A stretch of 64,000 nt of DNA from JBPYCR01 sp051846915. GTDB lineage: Bacteria > Bacillota > Bacilli > Bacillales > Amphibacillaceae. Position 1 is the first letter of the stretch. Each line of letters begins with the position of its first letter. Below the pieces are notes generated by a model. It did not search any database, had not been told where the DNA came from, and worked only from the letters and a program-made list of their open reading frames with translations. Location: NCBI RefSeq assembly GCF_051846915.1, contig NZ_JBPYCR010000006.1, forward strand, positions 65,336 to 129,335, given 5' to 3'. This document shows positions 1 through 9,710 of the stretch, in pieces. The translations under genes and the position numbers were made by a program.

Positions 1-120
1 AATAACAATAATTAATACGAGCGACAAAATAATAATTGCAACAATTTTTCTCACTGTTTTAGCCTCTTCGGAACGAGCCGCCAAATTATTTTTATATTGT
101 TTTTTAATATCATTTGACAC
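1..120 (-). CDS. mltG: MltG-like endolytic transglycosylase, N-terminal fragment
   Basis: Only the first 40 codons are inside the window. The start is a GTG at 120, six bases after a GGGGGA ribosome site. The visible protein has a short polar, basic cytoplasmic stretch (residues 1-25) followed by a strongly hydrophobic segment rich in Ile, Leu and Val, which fits the single N-terminal anchor of the MltG/YceG family. These enzymes cut nascent peptidoglycan glycan strands outside the membrane. The catalytic domain is not visible, so the identification rests on the anchor and on position: in B. subtilis mltG (yrrL) directly follows yrzB in the same orientation. Confidence 0.6.
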   Translation of the reverse strand, partial: MSNDIKKQYKNNLAARSEEAKTVRKIVAIIILSLVLIIVI

Positions 121-187
121 GGATTATCCCCCTTATCTGCTACATTATACTAAAAATAAAGAAGATAATCTATTATAATTTATAATA

Positions 188-215
188 GAAAAACTGGCGC
201 CATAAAGGCACCAAT
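188..215 (-). terminator. Intrinsic terminator after the alaS operon
   Basis: Read on the minus strand, TGGTGCC and GGCGCCA form a 7-bp stem (one G-U pair) around a 5-base loop, followed by GTTTTTC. It lies just downstream of the yrzB stop and before mltG, so it probably ends the alaS-yrzL-ruvX-yrzB transcript. Confidence 0.6.
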
Positions 216-251
216 TCCATGTCTTCATTACTATTAAAAAGTACTTCCCAT

Positions 252-533
252 TTATTCGCTTTGATCAGTCAGTGTGTGAAGCATTTCTTCTACCATATCC
301 CATTCTTCATCTGATTCAATAGGAAATAATGCTAAATCATCATCGTCATCTTCTTGCTCTTCATACCTAAACGCATATACTTCAACATGTTCATCTTCAT
401 TTTGTTCTGCAGGTATTAAAGCAATGTATGTTTGTTCCAGTTCATCTATTTCGAAACTGAACAATACTTCGAATAAATGTTCTTCTCCGTTTTCATCTGG
501 AATAATAATTCGTTCTTTTTCTTCTAATGCCAT
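252..533 (-). CDS. yrzB: DUF1292 family protein YrzB
   Basis: This 93-residue, very acidic protein (runs of Asp and Glu near residues 58-66 and many Glu elsewhere) matches the DUF1292 family in size, composition and position. The family has no established biochemical role. The start is an ATG seven bases after AAAGGAG. It is the last gene of the alaS-yrzL-ruvX-yrzB cluster, 12 bases after ruvX, and is followed by an intrinsic terminator. The same order is found across Bacillaceae, which is the main support for the name. No membrane segment or signal peptide is visible. Confidence 0.85.
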   Translation of the reverse strand: MALEEKERIIIPDENGEEHLFEVLFSFEIDELEQTYIALIPAEQNEDEHVEVYAFRYEEQEDDDDDLALFPIESDEEWDMVEEMLHTLTDQSE

Positions 534-545
534 CGTTTCACTCCT

Positions 546-962
546 TTAATTATATTGATCGAGAAATCCTTGTAATATCATGACAGCAGCCATTTTATCA
601 ATTACTTTTTTTCTTTTTTTACGGCTCATATCTGCTTCAAGCAATACACGTTCGGCTGCTATGGTTGATAATCGTTCATCCCACATATGAACCGGTAATC
701 GGTATGTCTTTTCAATATGCTTAGCATACGCCTCTGCTGCTTTACCCCGTTCACCCACAGAACCATTCATATGCTTAGGTAGACCAACAACAACTTTTTC
801 GACTTCATGCTCTTCGATGATTTTTTTCATCTGGTCGTCGGCAGATCGTCGATTGTTTTCATCCCATTGGATCGTCGTTAATCCTTGAGCAGTTAAACCT
901 AGTGCGTCACTAACAGCTACTCCAATTGTTTTAGAGCCAACATCCAATCCAATAATTTTCAT
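546..962 (-). CDS. ruvX: Holliday junction resolvase-like / pre-16S rRNA nuclease RuvX (YqgF)
   Basis: The 138-residue protein has the RNase H-like fold signature of the YqgF family: GLDVGSKTIGVAVSD with Asp7, the strand VVVGLPKHMNGS (58-68), WDERLST with Glu96, and Asp122 in IDKMAA. These acidic residues are the expected metal ligands. Family members act in maturation of the 16S rRNA 5' end, and a junction-resolving role has also been proposed. The ATG directly follows the yrzL stop codon, so its ribosome site (AAAAGGA) is inside the yrzL coding end and the two genes are probably translationally coupled. Confidence 0.93.
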   Translation of the reverse strand: MKIIGLDVGSKTIGVAVSDALGLTAQGLTTIQWDENNRRSADDQMKKIIEEHEVEKVVVGLPKHMNGSVGERGKAAEAYAKHIEKTYRLPVHMWDERLSTIAAERVLLEADMSRKKRKKVIDKMAAVMILQGFLDQYN

Positions 963-1232
963 TTATTTGTCCTTTTGTTGCTCTTTTAAATAGAACTTTA
1001 CCAGTTCCTCAATCACTTCGTCACGTTCAACTTTACGTATCAAGTTACGCGCATCTTTATACCGGGGAATATATGCGGGATCCCCTGATAATAGGTAACC
1101 TACGATTTGATTGATTGGATTGTAGCCCTTTTCATTGAGTGCTTCATGAATAGTTGAAAGTATTTGTTTAATATCTTGGTCGAAAGGCTCTTCGGAAAAA
1201 TTAAATTTCATCGTTTTATCAATCGAACTCAT
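963..1232 (-). CDS. yrzL: IreB family (UPF0297) regulatory phosphoprotein YrzL
   Basis: The 89-residue protein begins MSSIDKTMKFNF and carries the conserved GYNPINQIVGYLLSGDP stretch typical of UPF0297/IreB. In Enterococcus, IreB is phosphorylated on N-terminal threonines by a PASTA kinase and affects cephalosporin resistance; Thr7 here sits in the equivalent region, which is an inference by position. The start follows GAGGTGTCACA. The gene is second in the alaS operon, and alaS-yrzL-ruvX order is strongly conserved in Firmicutes. Confidence 0.93.
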   Translation of the reverse strand: MSSIDKTMKFNFSEEPFDQDIKQILSTIHEALNEKGYNPINQIVGYLLSGDPAYIPRYKDARNLIRKVERDEVIEELVKFYLKEQQKDK

Positions 1233-1293
1233 TGTGACACCTCATTCCATGTTTTACCTTCTACCAATTATTCTACCATGTTTGTACAGATTA

Positions 1294-3945
1294 TTATATA
1301 TTTTTACTGTCTATTGTTTCTGAGATATACCTTTTTGCATAGTCCAATGCTTCATTAATCTTGTTGATATCTTTACCACCAGCTTGCGCCATATCCGGAC
1401 GGCCGCCACCACCGCCGCCACATATTGATGCAGCTTCTTTAATTAAATGACCTGCATGAAATCCTTTTTCCATTAAATCGTTTGTTACACCTGCAGCCAA
1501 CTGTACTTTGTTTTCATTCTCAGCAGCGAGCAAAATTACACCAGAACCTAACTTTTGCTTTAACTCATCTACCATACTTCGAAGCTGATTCATATCTTTA
1601 ACTTGTACGCGCTGTGCCAATACCGAAATGCCAGCAATTTCTTCCACCTTATCAACAATGGTTGAAGCTTCCATGTTGGATAATTTCGCACTATATGACT
1701 CATTTTCCTTTTGCAGTGTTTTTATTTCATCAAATATATGATTGATTTGACTTGGCACTTTATCAACTGTAGTTTTTAATAACTTGGCAGAAGTAGATAG
1801 TATGTTCAATTTTTCCAGAGTAAATTCATATGCTTTTTTACTTGTAAAAGCTTCAATTCTTCTTGTACCGGCTCCTATTCCACTTTCCACAACGATTTTG
1901 AAAAGACCAATTTCCGAAGTATTGTGCACATGACAACCACCGCAAAGCTCCGTACTAAAATCGCCAATTTGTACAACTCGTACGTTTTCACCATATTTTT
2001 CTCCGAACAATGCCGTGGCACCCATTTTTTTCGCTTCTTCCAGTTGTTTATTTTCAATGATTACCGGCGAATGTTTCCAAATATTTTCATTGACGAGTTG
2101 TTCAACTTGTTGTAATTCATTTTCATTTACTGCCTCAAAATGGGTAAAGTCAAAGCGTAGTCTATCGGGTGTTACTAAGGATCCCGCTTGGGTAATATGG
2201 TCACCTAGTACATCTTTTAACGCTTGATGAAGCAGGTGGGTTGCTGTATGATTTTTAACGATAAGGATACGAAAATCATGATCAATCATTGCTTTTACTC
2301 GTTCGCCAACGTGGATTGTGCCTTGCTTCACCTCGATTCGGTGAACATGCTGGCCATTTGGCGCTTTTTTTACATCTTTGACATGTGCAATCATGTTTTC
2401 TGTATAGACCCAACCTTTATCTGCTATTTGTCCACCACTTTCAGCGTAAAAGGGAGTTTCCTTCAGAAACAAATAAGCGTCCGCTCCTGCTTCAATCGTA
2501 TCTGCAGTTTTATTATGTTCAACGATTGCTTCGATTATTGTTTCTGTTTCTGTATGATCATAACCTATAAATTCGCTTTCCACTTGAATACTACTTAACA
2601 ATTCATCTTGTATTTGCATGGAACCGACTGTTTTCCGAGCATCACGAGCTCTTTCTTGTTGCTTTTTCATTTCTTTTTTAAAACCAGCTTCATCTATTGT
2701 AAATCCATTATCTTTAACATATTCCTCAGTCAGTTCTTTCGGAAAACCATACGTATCATACAGACGGAACACATCGCTTCCGGGAATTACCGATTGGTTG
2801 TTTTGCTTTTGTTTTTCCATAATTGCCGTCAGGATATTCAAACCGTCATTCAAGGTTTCGTGAAAGCGTTCTTCTTCGGATTTTATAATTTTTGAAATTT
2901 GATCTTCCTGTTTTACGACTTCCGGATAATAGGCCTTCATTATCGTGCCAACAGTTGATACAAGCTTGTACATAAACGGCTCTTCAATCCCTATTTGTTT
3001 AGCAAAGCGAACCGCGCGTCTTAATAGTCGTCGCAGTACATACCCCCGTCCTTCATTTGAAGGGAGCGCATGATCGCCAATAGCAAAAGCAACTGTTCGA
3101 ATATGGTCGGAAATGACTTTATAGGCTATATCACTACTTTCTTCTTCTCCATAATTTATAACTGCAAATTGTTCAATCTTACTAATGATTGGCTTGAACA
3201 AATCCGTCTCAAAATTCGTCGGTGTTTGTTGTATGATTGAAGCCATACGTTCCAGACCCATACCCGTATCAATATTCTTTTTCGGTAAAGGTGTATACGT
3301 ATCATCTGGATTATGGTTAAATTGCGAAAAGACTAGATTCCAAATTTCCAGGTACCGCTCATTTTCTCCACCGGGATACAGTTCCGGATCTGATGCATCA
3401 TTCCCGTAATGCTCACCACGGTCATAAAATATCTCCGTATTCGGTCCACTTGGTCCTTCTCCTATATCCCAGAAATTTTCCTCCAAGCGGATAATTCTAC
3501 TAGCCGGCAATTTTATATCATTAAGCCATATATCATAGGCTTCATCATCTTCCGGATGGACGGTAACAGATAAACGTTCCGGATCAAAACCAATCCAATT
3601 TTTGCTTGTTAAGAATTCCCACCCCCATACAATTGCTTCTTTTTTAAAATAATCTCCTATGGAAAAGTTACCGAGCATTTCAAAAAAAGTATGGTGACGG
3701 GCCGTGAAGCCAACATTTTCAATATCGTTTGTCCGAATAGATTTTTGCGCATTAACGATCCGTGGATTGTCCGGGTTAATGCTTCCATCAAAATACTTTT
3801 TTAACGTAGCTACCCCGCTATTAATCCATAACAGAGTCGGATCATCTTTTGGCACAAGAGATGCACTTGGTTCAACCTCGTGCCCTTTTTCTTTAAAAAA
3901 GTCAATAAACATTTGTCTGATTTCAGCAGATGTTAACGGCTTCAT
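1294..3945 (-). CDS. alaS: Alanyl-tRNA synthetase
   Basis: The 883-residue protein charges tRNA-Ala in the cytoplasm and edits mischarged Ser and Gly. It has the class II catalytic core at the N terminus, the editing-domain zinc site HTATH (around residue 570) with CGGCH (around 670), a coiled-coil region, and the glycine-rich C-Ala tail with CGGGGGGRPDMAQAGG. Length is normal for the family. The start ATG follows GGAGGAGATGAG. The gene heads a cluster with yrzL, ruvX and yrzB and is preceded by a T-box leader, so expression should rise when uncharged tRNA-Ala accumulates. Confidence 0.98.
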   Translation of the reverse strand: MKPLTSAEIRQMFIDFFKEKGHEVEPSASLVPKDDPTLLWINSGVATLKKYFDGSINPDNPRIVNAQKSIRTNDIENVGFTARHHTFFEMLGNFSIGDYFKKEAIVWGWEFLTSKNWIGFDPERLSVTVHPEDDEAYDIWLNDIKLPASRIIRLEENFWDIGEGPSGPNTEIFYDRGEHYGNDASDPELYPGGENERYLEIWNLVFSQFNHNPDDTYTPLPKKNIDTGMGLERMASIIQQTPTNFETDLFKPIISKIEQFAVINYGEEESSDIAYKVISDHIRTVAFAIGDHALPSNEGRGYVLRRLLRRAVRFAKQIGIEEPFMYKLVSTVGTIMKAYYPEVVKQEDQISKIIKSEEERFHETLNDGLNILTAIMEKQKQNNQSVIPGSDVFRLYDTYGFPKELTEEYVKDNGFTIDEAGFKKEMKKQQERARDARKTVGSMQIQDELLSSIQVESEFIGYDHTETETIIEAIVEHNKTADTIEAGADAYLFLKETPFYAESGGQIADKGWVYTENMIAHVKDVKKAPNGQHVHRIEVKQGTIHVGERVKAMIDHDFRILIVKNHTATHLLHQALKDVLGDHITQAGSLVTPDRLRFDFTHFEAVNENELQQVEQLVNENIWKHSPVIIENKQLEEAKKMGATALFGEKYGENVRVVQIGDFSTELCGGCHVHNTSEIGLFKIVVESGIGAGTRRIEAFTSKKAYEFTLEKLNILSTSAKLLKTTVDKVPSQINHIFDEIKTLQKENESYSAKLSNMEASTIVDKVEEIAGISVLAQRVQVKDMNQLRSMVDELKQKLGSGVILLAAENENKVQLAAGVTNDLMEKGFHAGHLIKEAASICGGGGGGRPDMAQAGGKDINKINEALDYAKRYISETIDSKNI

Positions 3946-3984
3946 CTCATCTCCTCCATTAGTTAAAAAATTACAGTAATCGTA

Positions 3985-4228
3985 AAATAAAAAAATCGTC
4001 TCTCTGCATATTGCAGGGACGAGATTATCGTGGTACCACCCTTATTATGAACAATTAAAAGTTCATCACTTTCACATGATAACGGTCTGAAACCGACGGG
4101 AATTAACCGTACTCCAGTTTAGCTTTCCATGAATCAGATTTAGGATTTTTCTCAGCCATTAAAATCCCTCTCTTGAAACCAACATCATGTACTTGGAACC
4201 TTCTTCGTATTTTATGTGCAATTTTAAG
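3985..4228 (-). promoter_or_regulatory. T-box riboswitch leader of alaS
   Basis: The complement of 4029-4042 reads AGGGTGGTACCACG, the conserved T-box that pairs with the tRNA acceptor end and forms the antiterminator. Just downstream (3996-4023) is a strong hairpin with arms TCGTCCCTGCA and TGCAGAGAGACGA followed by a run of T, the competing terminator. Upstream lies about 150 bases of structured leader expected to hold Stem I. A GCT triplet in the 4157-4160 region could be the alanine specifier, but I could not fold the stem to confirm it. Confidence 0.93.
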
Positions 4229-4231
4229 ATT

Positions 4232-4260
4232 AGTATAGAAAACAAAGTAGCAAATGTCAA
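4232..4260 (-). promoter_or_regulatory. Sigma-A promoter of the alaS operon
   Basis: On the minus strand TTGACA (4260-4255), exactly 17 bases, then TATACT (4237-4232). The -35 box overlaps the last codons of the upstream permease gene, so alaS has its own promoter and a leader of roughly 280 bases. Confidence 0.82.
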
Positions 4261-5321
4261 TTTTGGAGCCGAAATCCGACCGTATGTTTAATAATTTCTT
4301 TTAAAATCATGTATAAAGGTACTGCTAATATCATACCTAATACTCCACTTAGTTTTGCTCCAAGCAACAAAACAAAAATGATCGTAACTGGATGAATTCT
4401 AGTACTTTTGCCAACTATATAGGGCGATAAAAAGTTACTTTCCACAATTTGTATAACAAAACTTACAATAATGACATAGACAACTAACTTTGCGGAAGTA
4501 GTCAATGTAAGTAAAACTGCCGGTACAGTTCCGATAATCGGTCCAAAGTAAGGTATGATATTGGTTACTCCCATAATAACTGCAAGGAGCAAGGCGTATT
4601 TTATATTTAAAAAGTGAAAAGCCGTCCAAGTAGCCAGTATAACAAATAATGAAACAACCATCTGTCCCCTAATGTAATTTCCGAGACTATCATCAATTGC
4701 ATAAACCATTTTTTTCATTTGTGGTCGGTACGTAAACGGGATACCCCGTTTTATATACTCTTTTATTTTCGCAAAGTCCTTTAAGAAGTAAAATACGAGA
4801 ACAGGAATAATCGTTACAAGAATAAGAAAATCCACAACTTTCGTAACGCCACCGACTAATTTATCCAAAACATTTTCCAAAGACTTTTCCATCGTACCGA
4901 TAAATCCATCTATTTTTTCATGGATAGTTTCGGGTAAAAACGAAGTCGATTCGTACAATTGATAAATAAACTTTTCATAAATATGAACTACATGCGGTAA
5001 CTGTTCATTTAATTCTCGCACTTGATGGATAATTGCTGGATAACCGAGATAAATCGCATAAGCAATACCTCCAAAAAAGAGGAAATAAATAAGCATAATT
5101 GCTAATGGTTTTTGAATATTTAATTGGTCTAATTTTGTAACGAGCGGGTAGAGTAGGTAAGCAATGAAACAAGCAATGATAAATGGTGCAAATAGCTGCC
5201 ATAAAAACACAGTAAAGCTTTTATAATAAGGGAAAAGCTTTCCTAATAAAAATACGAGCAAAAATATAAAAGCAATAACAATCAATACATATAACAGACG
5301 AAAATCCTTGCTTTTAAACAT
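4257..5321 (-). CDS. yrrI: AI-2E family transporter (YrrI-like permease)
   Basis: The 354-residue protein is a polytopic membrane protein of the AI-2E transporter (PerM/TqsA) family: paired N-terminal hydrophobic segments, a large central extracytoplasmic-type region (about residues 90-150), then several C-terminal helices including the GVTNIIPYFGPIIGTVPA signature near residue 250. Substrates differ among members (signals, ions), so none can be assigned. I prefer the ATG at 5321, seven bases after GGGAG, over a TTG two codons upstream that sits directly on the ribosome site. The gene precedes alaS, as in B. subtilis. Confidence 0.9.
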   Translation of the reverse strand: MFKSKDFRLLYVLIVIAFIFLLVFLLGKLFPYYKSFTVFLWQLFAPFIIACFIAYLLYPLVTKLDQLNIQKPLAIMLIYFLFFGGIAYAIYLGYPAIIHQVRELNEQLPHVVHIYEKFIYQLYESTSFLPETIHEKIDGFIGTMEKSLENVLDKLVGGVTKVVDFLILVTIIPVLVFYFLKDFAKIKEYIKRGIPFTYRPQMKKMVYAIDDSLGNYIRGQMVVSLFVILATWTAFHFLNIKYALLLAVIMGVTNIIPYFGPIIGTVPAVLLTLTTSAKLVVYVIIVSFVIQIVESNFLSPYIVGKSTRIHPVTIIFVLLLGAKLSGVLGMILAVPLYMILKEIIKHTVGFRLQN

Positions 5322-5504
5322 ATTCAATCTCCCTTATTATTAAACAAGACGTCATTACAGGAGTAGAATAAACATATTTTTTTGAACGCGCATTTTTATT
5401 TGTTTTAGTCGCTCGATTAAACATATAAATTCCATTTGCAGCTCCTCTGCGCTTCATTAATAGAATTTCTAGTTTAACCGATTTAAATCATCCTATTCAC
5501 TTGA

Positions 5505-7829
5505 TTAAATGAAATCATATGGAGAAATCTCATCTTCGCTTGAATCGTGCTCTTGTATTTCAGGCACGTCATCCAATCGTCTCATTAATTGCTCTTTCAG
5601 ATTCGTAAACCTTATATTTGTATCTAGTGTATGTACTCCTTTCAAAAATGCTTGCTTAACTCCACAAATGATTAAAGATTGTTTACTTCTCGTAATAGCC
5701 GTATAAAGTAAATTTTTGCGAAGCATTCGGTTATAAGCAGGTAAGACGGGCAAAATAACGATCGGAAACTCACTCCCCTGTGATTTATGAATGGAAATAC
5801 AGTAGGCATGCATAATCTCGATATAATCTTTTCGTTCGTAAACAACTTCTTTACGATCAAACGAAATAACAATTTGCTCCGTATTTTCTACGTTTTCATC
5901 TTCCTCAAAAATAGCTGCAATCGTCCCGATGTCACCGTTGGATATTCCATCCTCAGGTCGATTGGTTAGTTGAATAACTTTATCACCGATTCTATATATG
6001 GTATCTTTTATTCTCTTCTCCCTTTTTTGTCGTGACGGTGGGTTCAAAAGTTGTTGCAATTGTTTATTAATCGCCAAAATCCCTGCCCTAGTGCGGTACA
6101 TTGGTGCAAGTACTTGAATATCTTTCGGATCTATTCCTTTATCAATTGCTTTTGTAAAGATATTTAGGATCACTTCTTCCGCTTGCTGCTCGGTACACGG
6201 GATAAAACTAAAATCCCGCTTATTTTCTAAGATCTCTGCTGTACACGTATCTCTTCTGATCCGGTGTGCGAGTTCAATAATTTTGGATCCTTCTTCCTGG
6301 CGATACACTTCTTGAAGTGTTATCGACGGCAATAGGTTTGTAGATAATAAATCGGACAAAACCTGACCCGGGCCTACAGAAGGCAATTGATCTTCATCAC
6401 CAACGAGCAGTACTTGCATATGGTCAGGTATCGCTTTGAATAGAGCATGTGCCACCCATATATCTACCATGGAAAATTCATCAATGATTAACAGTTGACC
6501 CGATAAAGGTTCATTTTCATTTCGTTCAAAAAACTCATTACCATCCCAACCTAATAATCGATGGATTGTTGTTGCGTAAATCCCAGTCGACTGTTGCAAC
6601 CGTTTCGCAGCTCGTCCGGTTGGAGCAGATAAAACAAATGGAAAGTCAGCTTTGTTATCGTAGTCATCCCGATTTGTTGATACATCATGAATAGATGCAT
6701 AAGCATTGATGATTCCTTTAATTACCGTTGTTTTACCAGTCCCAGGGCCACCTGTTAAAATCATAATTTTTGAATGAAGGGCTTCATTTATAGCTTTAAA
6801 TTGTTCCTCACCGTAGCTTAAAACTTCTAATTCTTCTATTTCTCCAATAATTTTCATCAATTCAGCCAAGGTTGTTTTTTGTTCAATTGATTGATCAATC
6901 AAACGATTCACATTTGATGCAAACCCATCCTCTGCATAATAAAGGGACGGAAGGTATGCTTTTCCCTCAACGACAATTAGTTTTTTTTCCTTGTTTAAAT
7001 CTTCTATACATTCAGTAATCATTTGCTCATTAATATCTGGGGTAATCAATAACTTATAAGTCTCTTGAACGCACTGATCAAGCGGTAAATAAACATGCCC
7101 GTTTTGCACACTGTTTTGCAAAACATAAATACACCCAGCCCCAATTCGGTTTGGATGTGTAAGAGAAAGTCCATTTGTTTTAGCAATCTGGTCTGCCGTG
7201 TGAAAGCCGAAGCCCTCTATGTCAAGTACAAATTGAAACGGATCTTTTTTAACCTGTTCGATCGATGTTTCTTTATAGTTTTCATATATTTTTTGAGCCA
7301 TTTTTAAACCAATATGATATTTGGAAAGGAATACGACTACATGCTCGAACCCCTGATTTTCCTGCAATGTCTCTACTAATGTTTCTCGCGTTTTTTTCGT
7401 TAATCTAGGCACGGAAGCTAAAACGTCCGGGCTATTCATTATTTTCGACACTGCGTTACTTCCAAGATGTTCCACAATCTTTTGAGCCGTTCTTTTTCCG
7501 ACACCATAAAATAGGTCACTTGATAAATAATCGACAAGACCATCTTCGGAAGTCGGGATATATGTTTGAAACGCATGAATTTTATATTGCAACCCAAACT
7601 TTTCATGCTTTTCGAATTCCCCCATAAACGTATAAACAGTTCCATCCTGTAATTTGGAAAAGTACCCTTTTACTACTACTTCTTTTTCCTTAAAATCTTC
7701 ATTCGTTTGATGGATTTTTATTTTCGCAATGGAAAAATGCTCTTCTGTATTATGAAAAATTGTATACAGTAATTCGCCCCGAATAAAGCTATTTTCATTA
7801 TTGCTTTTTTCAAATTTCTCAATCGCCAT
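5505..7829 (-). CDS. recD2: RecD2-type ATP-dependent DNA helicase (YrrC)
   Basis: This 774-residue SF1B helicase has an N-terminal OB/helix-hairpin-helix region (about 90-230) and the helicase core: Walker A GGPGTGKTT (360-368), DEFSMVD (450-456), QLPSVGPG (481-488), VYRQ (508-511), SIHKSQGSEFP (679-689) and YTAITRS (709-715). The long N-terminal extension marks the stand-alone RecD2 type, not the RecBCD subunit. RecD2 unwinds DNA 5' to 3' and is involved in DNA damage tolerance and replication fork maintenance. It starts at ATG 7829, eight bases after GAGG, 27 bases downstream of the TPR gene, with which it is probably cotranscribed. Confidence 0.96.
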   Translation of the reverse strand: MAIEKFEKSNNENSFIRGELLYTIFHNTEEHFSIAKIKIHQTNEDFKEKEVVVKGYFSKLQDGTVYTFMGEFEKHEKFGLQYKIHAFQTYIPTSEDGLVDYLSSDLFYGVGKRTAQKIVEHLGSNAVSKIMNSPDVLASVPRLTKKTRETLVETLQENQGFEHVVVFLSKYHIGLKMAQKIYENYKETSIEQVKKDPFQFVLDIEGFGFHTADQIAKTNGLSLTHPNRIGAGCIYVLQNSVQNGHVYLPLDQCVQETYKLLITPDINEQMITECIEDLNKEKKLIVVEGKAYLPSLYYAEDGFASNVNRLIDQSIEQKTTLAELMKIIGEIEELEVLSYGEEQFKAINEALHSKIMILTGGPGTGKTTVIKGIINAYASIHDVSTNRDDYDNKADFPFVLSAPTGRAAKRLQQSTGIYATTIHRLLGWDGNEFFERNENEPLSGQLLIIDEFSMVDIWVAHALFKAIPDHMQVLLVGDEDQLPSVGPGQVLSDLLSTNLLPSITLQEVYRQEEGSKIIELAHRIRRDTCTAEILENKRDFSFIPCTEQQAEEVILNIFTKAIDKGIDPKDIQVLAPMYRTRAGILAINKQLQQLLNPPSRQKREKRIKDTIYRIGDKVIQLTNRPEDGISNGDIGTIAAIFEEDENVENTEQIVISFDRKEVVYERKDYIEIMHAYCISIHKSQGSEFPIVILPVLPAYNRMLRKNLLYTAITRSKQSLIICGVKQAFLKGVHTLDTNIRFTNLKEQLMRRLDDVPEIQEHDSSEDEISPYDFI

Positions 7830-7856
7830 CCTTAATACCTCACGATCTTATAGGGT

Positions 7857-8519
7857 TCATTGACCGTTTAACAATTGCTCTACTTGAGCTTTTCCATTTG
7901 CTGCGAGAACATGATCCGGTTGCAGCTCTAGTGCTGTTGTAAAATAATCAAGGGCTTTGTTTGCCTGCTCTTCATATAAGGATATAATACCTAAATTATA
8001 ATGGGCATCACTATGATTATTATCCAGTACAACCACTTTTTCAAGGGCGTCTTTTGCTGCTTGTATATGTTCCAATTTTGCAAGTGTTAAACCATATTGG
8101 AAAAGCTTTTCACTGTCATTTGGATCGATTTCAGATGCTCTCAATAAATAAGCTAATGCCGGCTTTGGCTGCTCTTGATTCAGATGAGCTAACCCAAGCA
8201 TGAAAAACGTATCTCCTTCTTCCAAACCTAACTCAACGGCTTTCAGTAAATATTCCTGTGCTTTTTTGTAGTTTTCGAGTTCAAAATATAAATTCCCCAA
8301 GCCATAATATGCGGTGGCGGCTTCGCTATCTAATTGAATTGCTTTCATAAAAAAACGTTCAGCTCGATCCGGGTCATTCATATGCATTAATAGATTACCA
8401 AAATTAATATAGCCAATCGGATCCTGAGGATTTTCTTCAATTAAATCGTTAAAAAGCTTAGCAGCTTCTTCATATTTATTTTGCTTCATTAATTGGATTG
8501 CTTTTTTGTTATTATCCAT
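7857..8519 (-). CDS. yrrB: Tetratricopeptide repeat protein (YrrB-like)
   Basis: The 220-residue protein is almost entirely TPR units of about 34 residues, with typical Ala/Gly/Tyr positions such as AYYGLGNLYFELENYKKA and DAHYNLGIISLYEEQANKA. TPR arrays are scaffolds for protein contacts; no enzyme domain is present. I place the start at ATG 8519, which follows AAGGAGAAGG; the in-frame ATG at 8546 has no ribosome site. It lies between mnmA and recD2 as yrrB does in B. subtilis. The partner protein is unknown. Confidence 0.9.
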   Translation of the reverse strand: MDNNKKAIQLMKQNKYEEAAKLFNDLIEENPQDPIGYINFGNLLMHMNDPDRAERFFMKAIQLDSEAATAYYGLGNLYFELENYKKAQEYLLKAVELGLEEGDTFFMLGLAHLNQEQPKPALAYLLRASEIDPNDSEKLFQYGLTLAKLEHIQAAKDALEKVVVLDNNHSDAHYNLGIISLYEEQANKALDYFTTALELQPDHVLAANGKAQVEQLLNGQ

Positions 8520-8591
8520 CGATACCTTCTCCTTGAATAAAGTCATGGGCTTACTATTTACAAGAACCCATGAACTTTTTAACTATCTTCT

Positions 8592-9710
8592 TTACCCTAC
8601 ATAATGCAAAAATTTGTCATGCTTTAATATTTGATCAATTGTTCCTCCACCAAGACATATGTCACCATCATAAAAAACAACTGCTTGCCCAGGTGTAACA
8701 GCTCGTTGCCTTTCTGCAAACTGAACAGAAACCCGATCGTTCACTGTTCGCGTTACTGTCACATCACAGTCCTGTTGGCGATACCGAAATTTAGCGGTAC
8801 AAGTAAACGTCTCCTGTATAGTATCAGGATTAATCCAATTCACTCCTGATGCAATTAAGCCTTCAGAATATAAATTTTCGTTATCGTAACCTTGTTCGAC
8901 ATACAATACATTTTCTTTCACGTTTTTACCAACTACAAACCAAGGATCACCAGGTCCACCTATACCAAGTCCTTGCCTTTGACCAATCGTATAATACATA
9001 AGGCCATCATGTTTCCCTTTTATTTCACCTGTCAATGTCTTCATATTCCCTGGCTGTGCAGGTAAATAATTGCTCAGAAACTCCTTGAAATTTCGCTCTC
9101 CGATAAAACAAATCCCTGTACTGTCCTTTTTTGTAGCTGTAGCAAGTCCATGGTCTTTCGCAATTTCTCTAACTTTGGATTTTGGTAGATGCCCTAAAGG
9201 AAACATTACTCTTTCTAGTACATCTTCCGTTAATTGGCTGAGAAAATACGTTTGATCTTTATTGGAATCCATACCGCGCAGCATTTTATAATGGCCATCT
9301 TCATTACTCACTTGTGCGTAATGTCCAGTTGCCACATAGTCCGCACCCAATGTTATCGCATGATTCAAAAATGCTTTAAATTTGATCTCTTTATTGCAAA
9401 TTATATCAGGGTTCGGCGTGCGTCCCGCTTTATATTCATCGAGAAAGTACGTAAATACATGATCCCAGTACTGTTTTTCAAAATTAACTGAATAATACGG
9501 AATATCTAGTTGGTTACATACACGAATAACATCTTCATAATCTTCCGTTGCTGTACATACGCCGTTTTCATCCGTATCATCCCAATTTTTCATAAAGATA
9601 CCAATTACTTCATACCCTTGTTCTTTTAATAATAGTGCTGCTACGGATGAGTCCACACCGCCACTCATGCCAACTACTACACGTATATTTTTTTTATCTG
9701 TCACTTTCAT
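8592..9710 (-). CDS. mnmA: tRNA-uridine 2-sulfurtransferase MnmA (TrmU)
   Basis: MnmA makes 2-thiouridine at the wobble position of tRNA-Lys, -Glu and -Gln. The 372-residue protein has the PP-loop SGGVDSS (16-22) for adenylation of U34 and the two catalytic cysteines Cys105 (IICNKEIKF) and Cys201 (GICFIGERNF). The ATG directly follows the stop codon of yrvO, with AAAAGGGTGA inside the end of yrvO as ribosome site, so the two are tightly coupled. That fits the known relay in which YrvO supplies persulfide sulfur to MnmA without a Tus relay. Confidence 0.97.
   Translation of the reverse strand: MKVTDKKNIRVVVGMSGGVDSSVAALLLKEQGYEVIGIFMKNWDDTDENGVCTATEDYEDVIRVCNQLDIPYYSVNFEKQYWDHVFTYFLDEYKAGRTPNPDIICNKEIKFKAFLNHAITLGADYVATGHYAQVSNEDGHYKMLRGMDSNKDQTYFLSQLTEDVLERVMFPLGHLPKSKVREIAKDHGLATATKKDSTGICFIGERNFKEFLSNYLPAQPGNMKTLTGEIKGKHDGLMYYTIGQRQGLGIGGPGDPWFVVGKNVKENVLYVEQGYDNENLYSEGLIASGVNWINPDTIQETFTCTAKFRYRQQDCDVTVTRTVNDRVSVQFAERQRAVTPGQAVVFYDGDICLGGGTIDQILKHDKFLHYVG

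Noticed and set aside
5355..5435. 26-codon frame with a GAGGAG ribosome site upstream of the AI-2E permease
   Set aside because: Start signal is good but the peptide is very short, resembles nothing I know, and cannot be supported without conservation.
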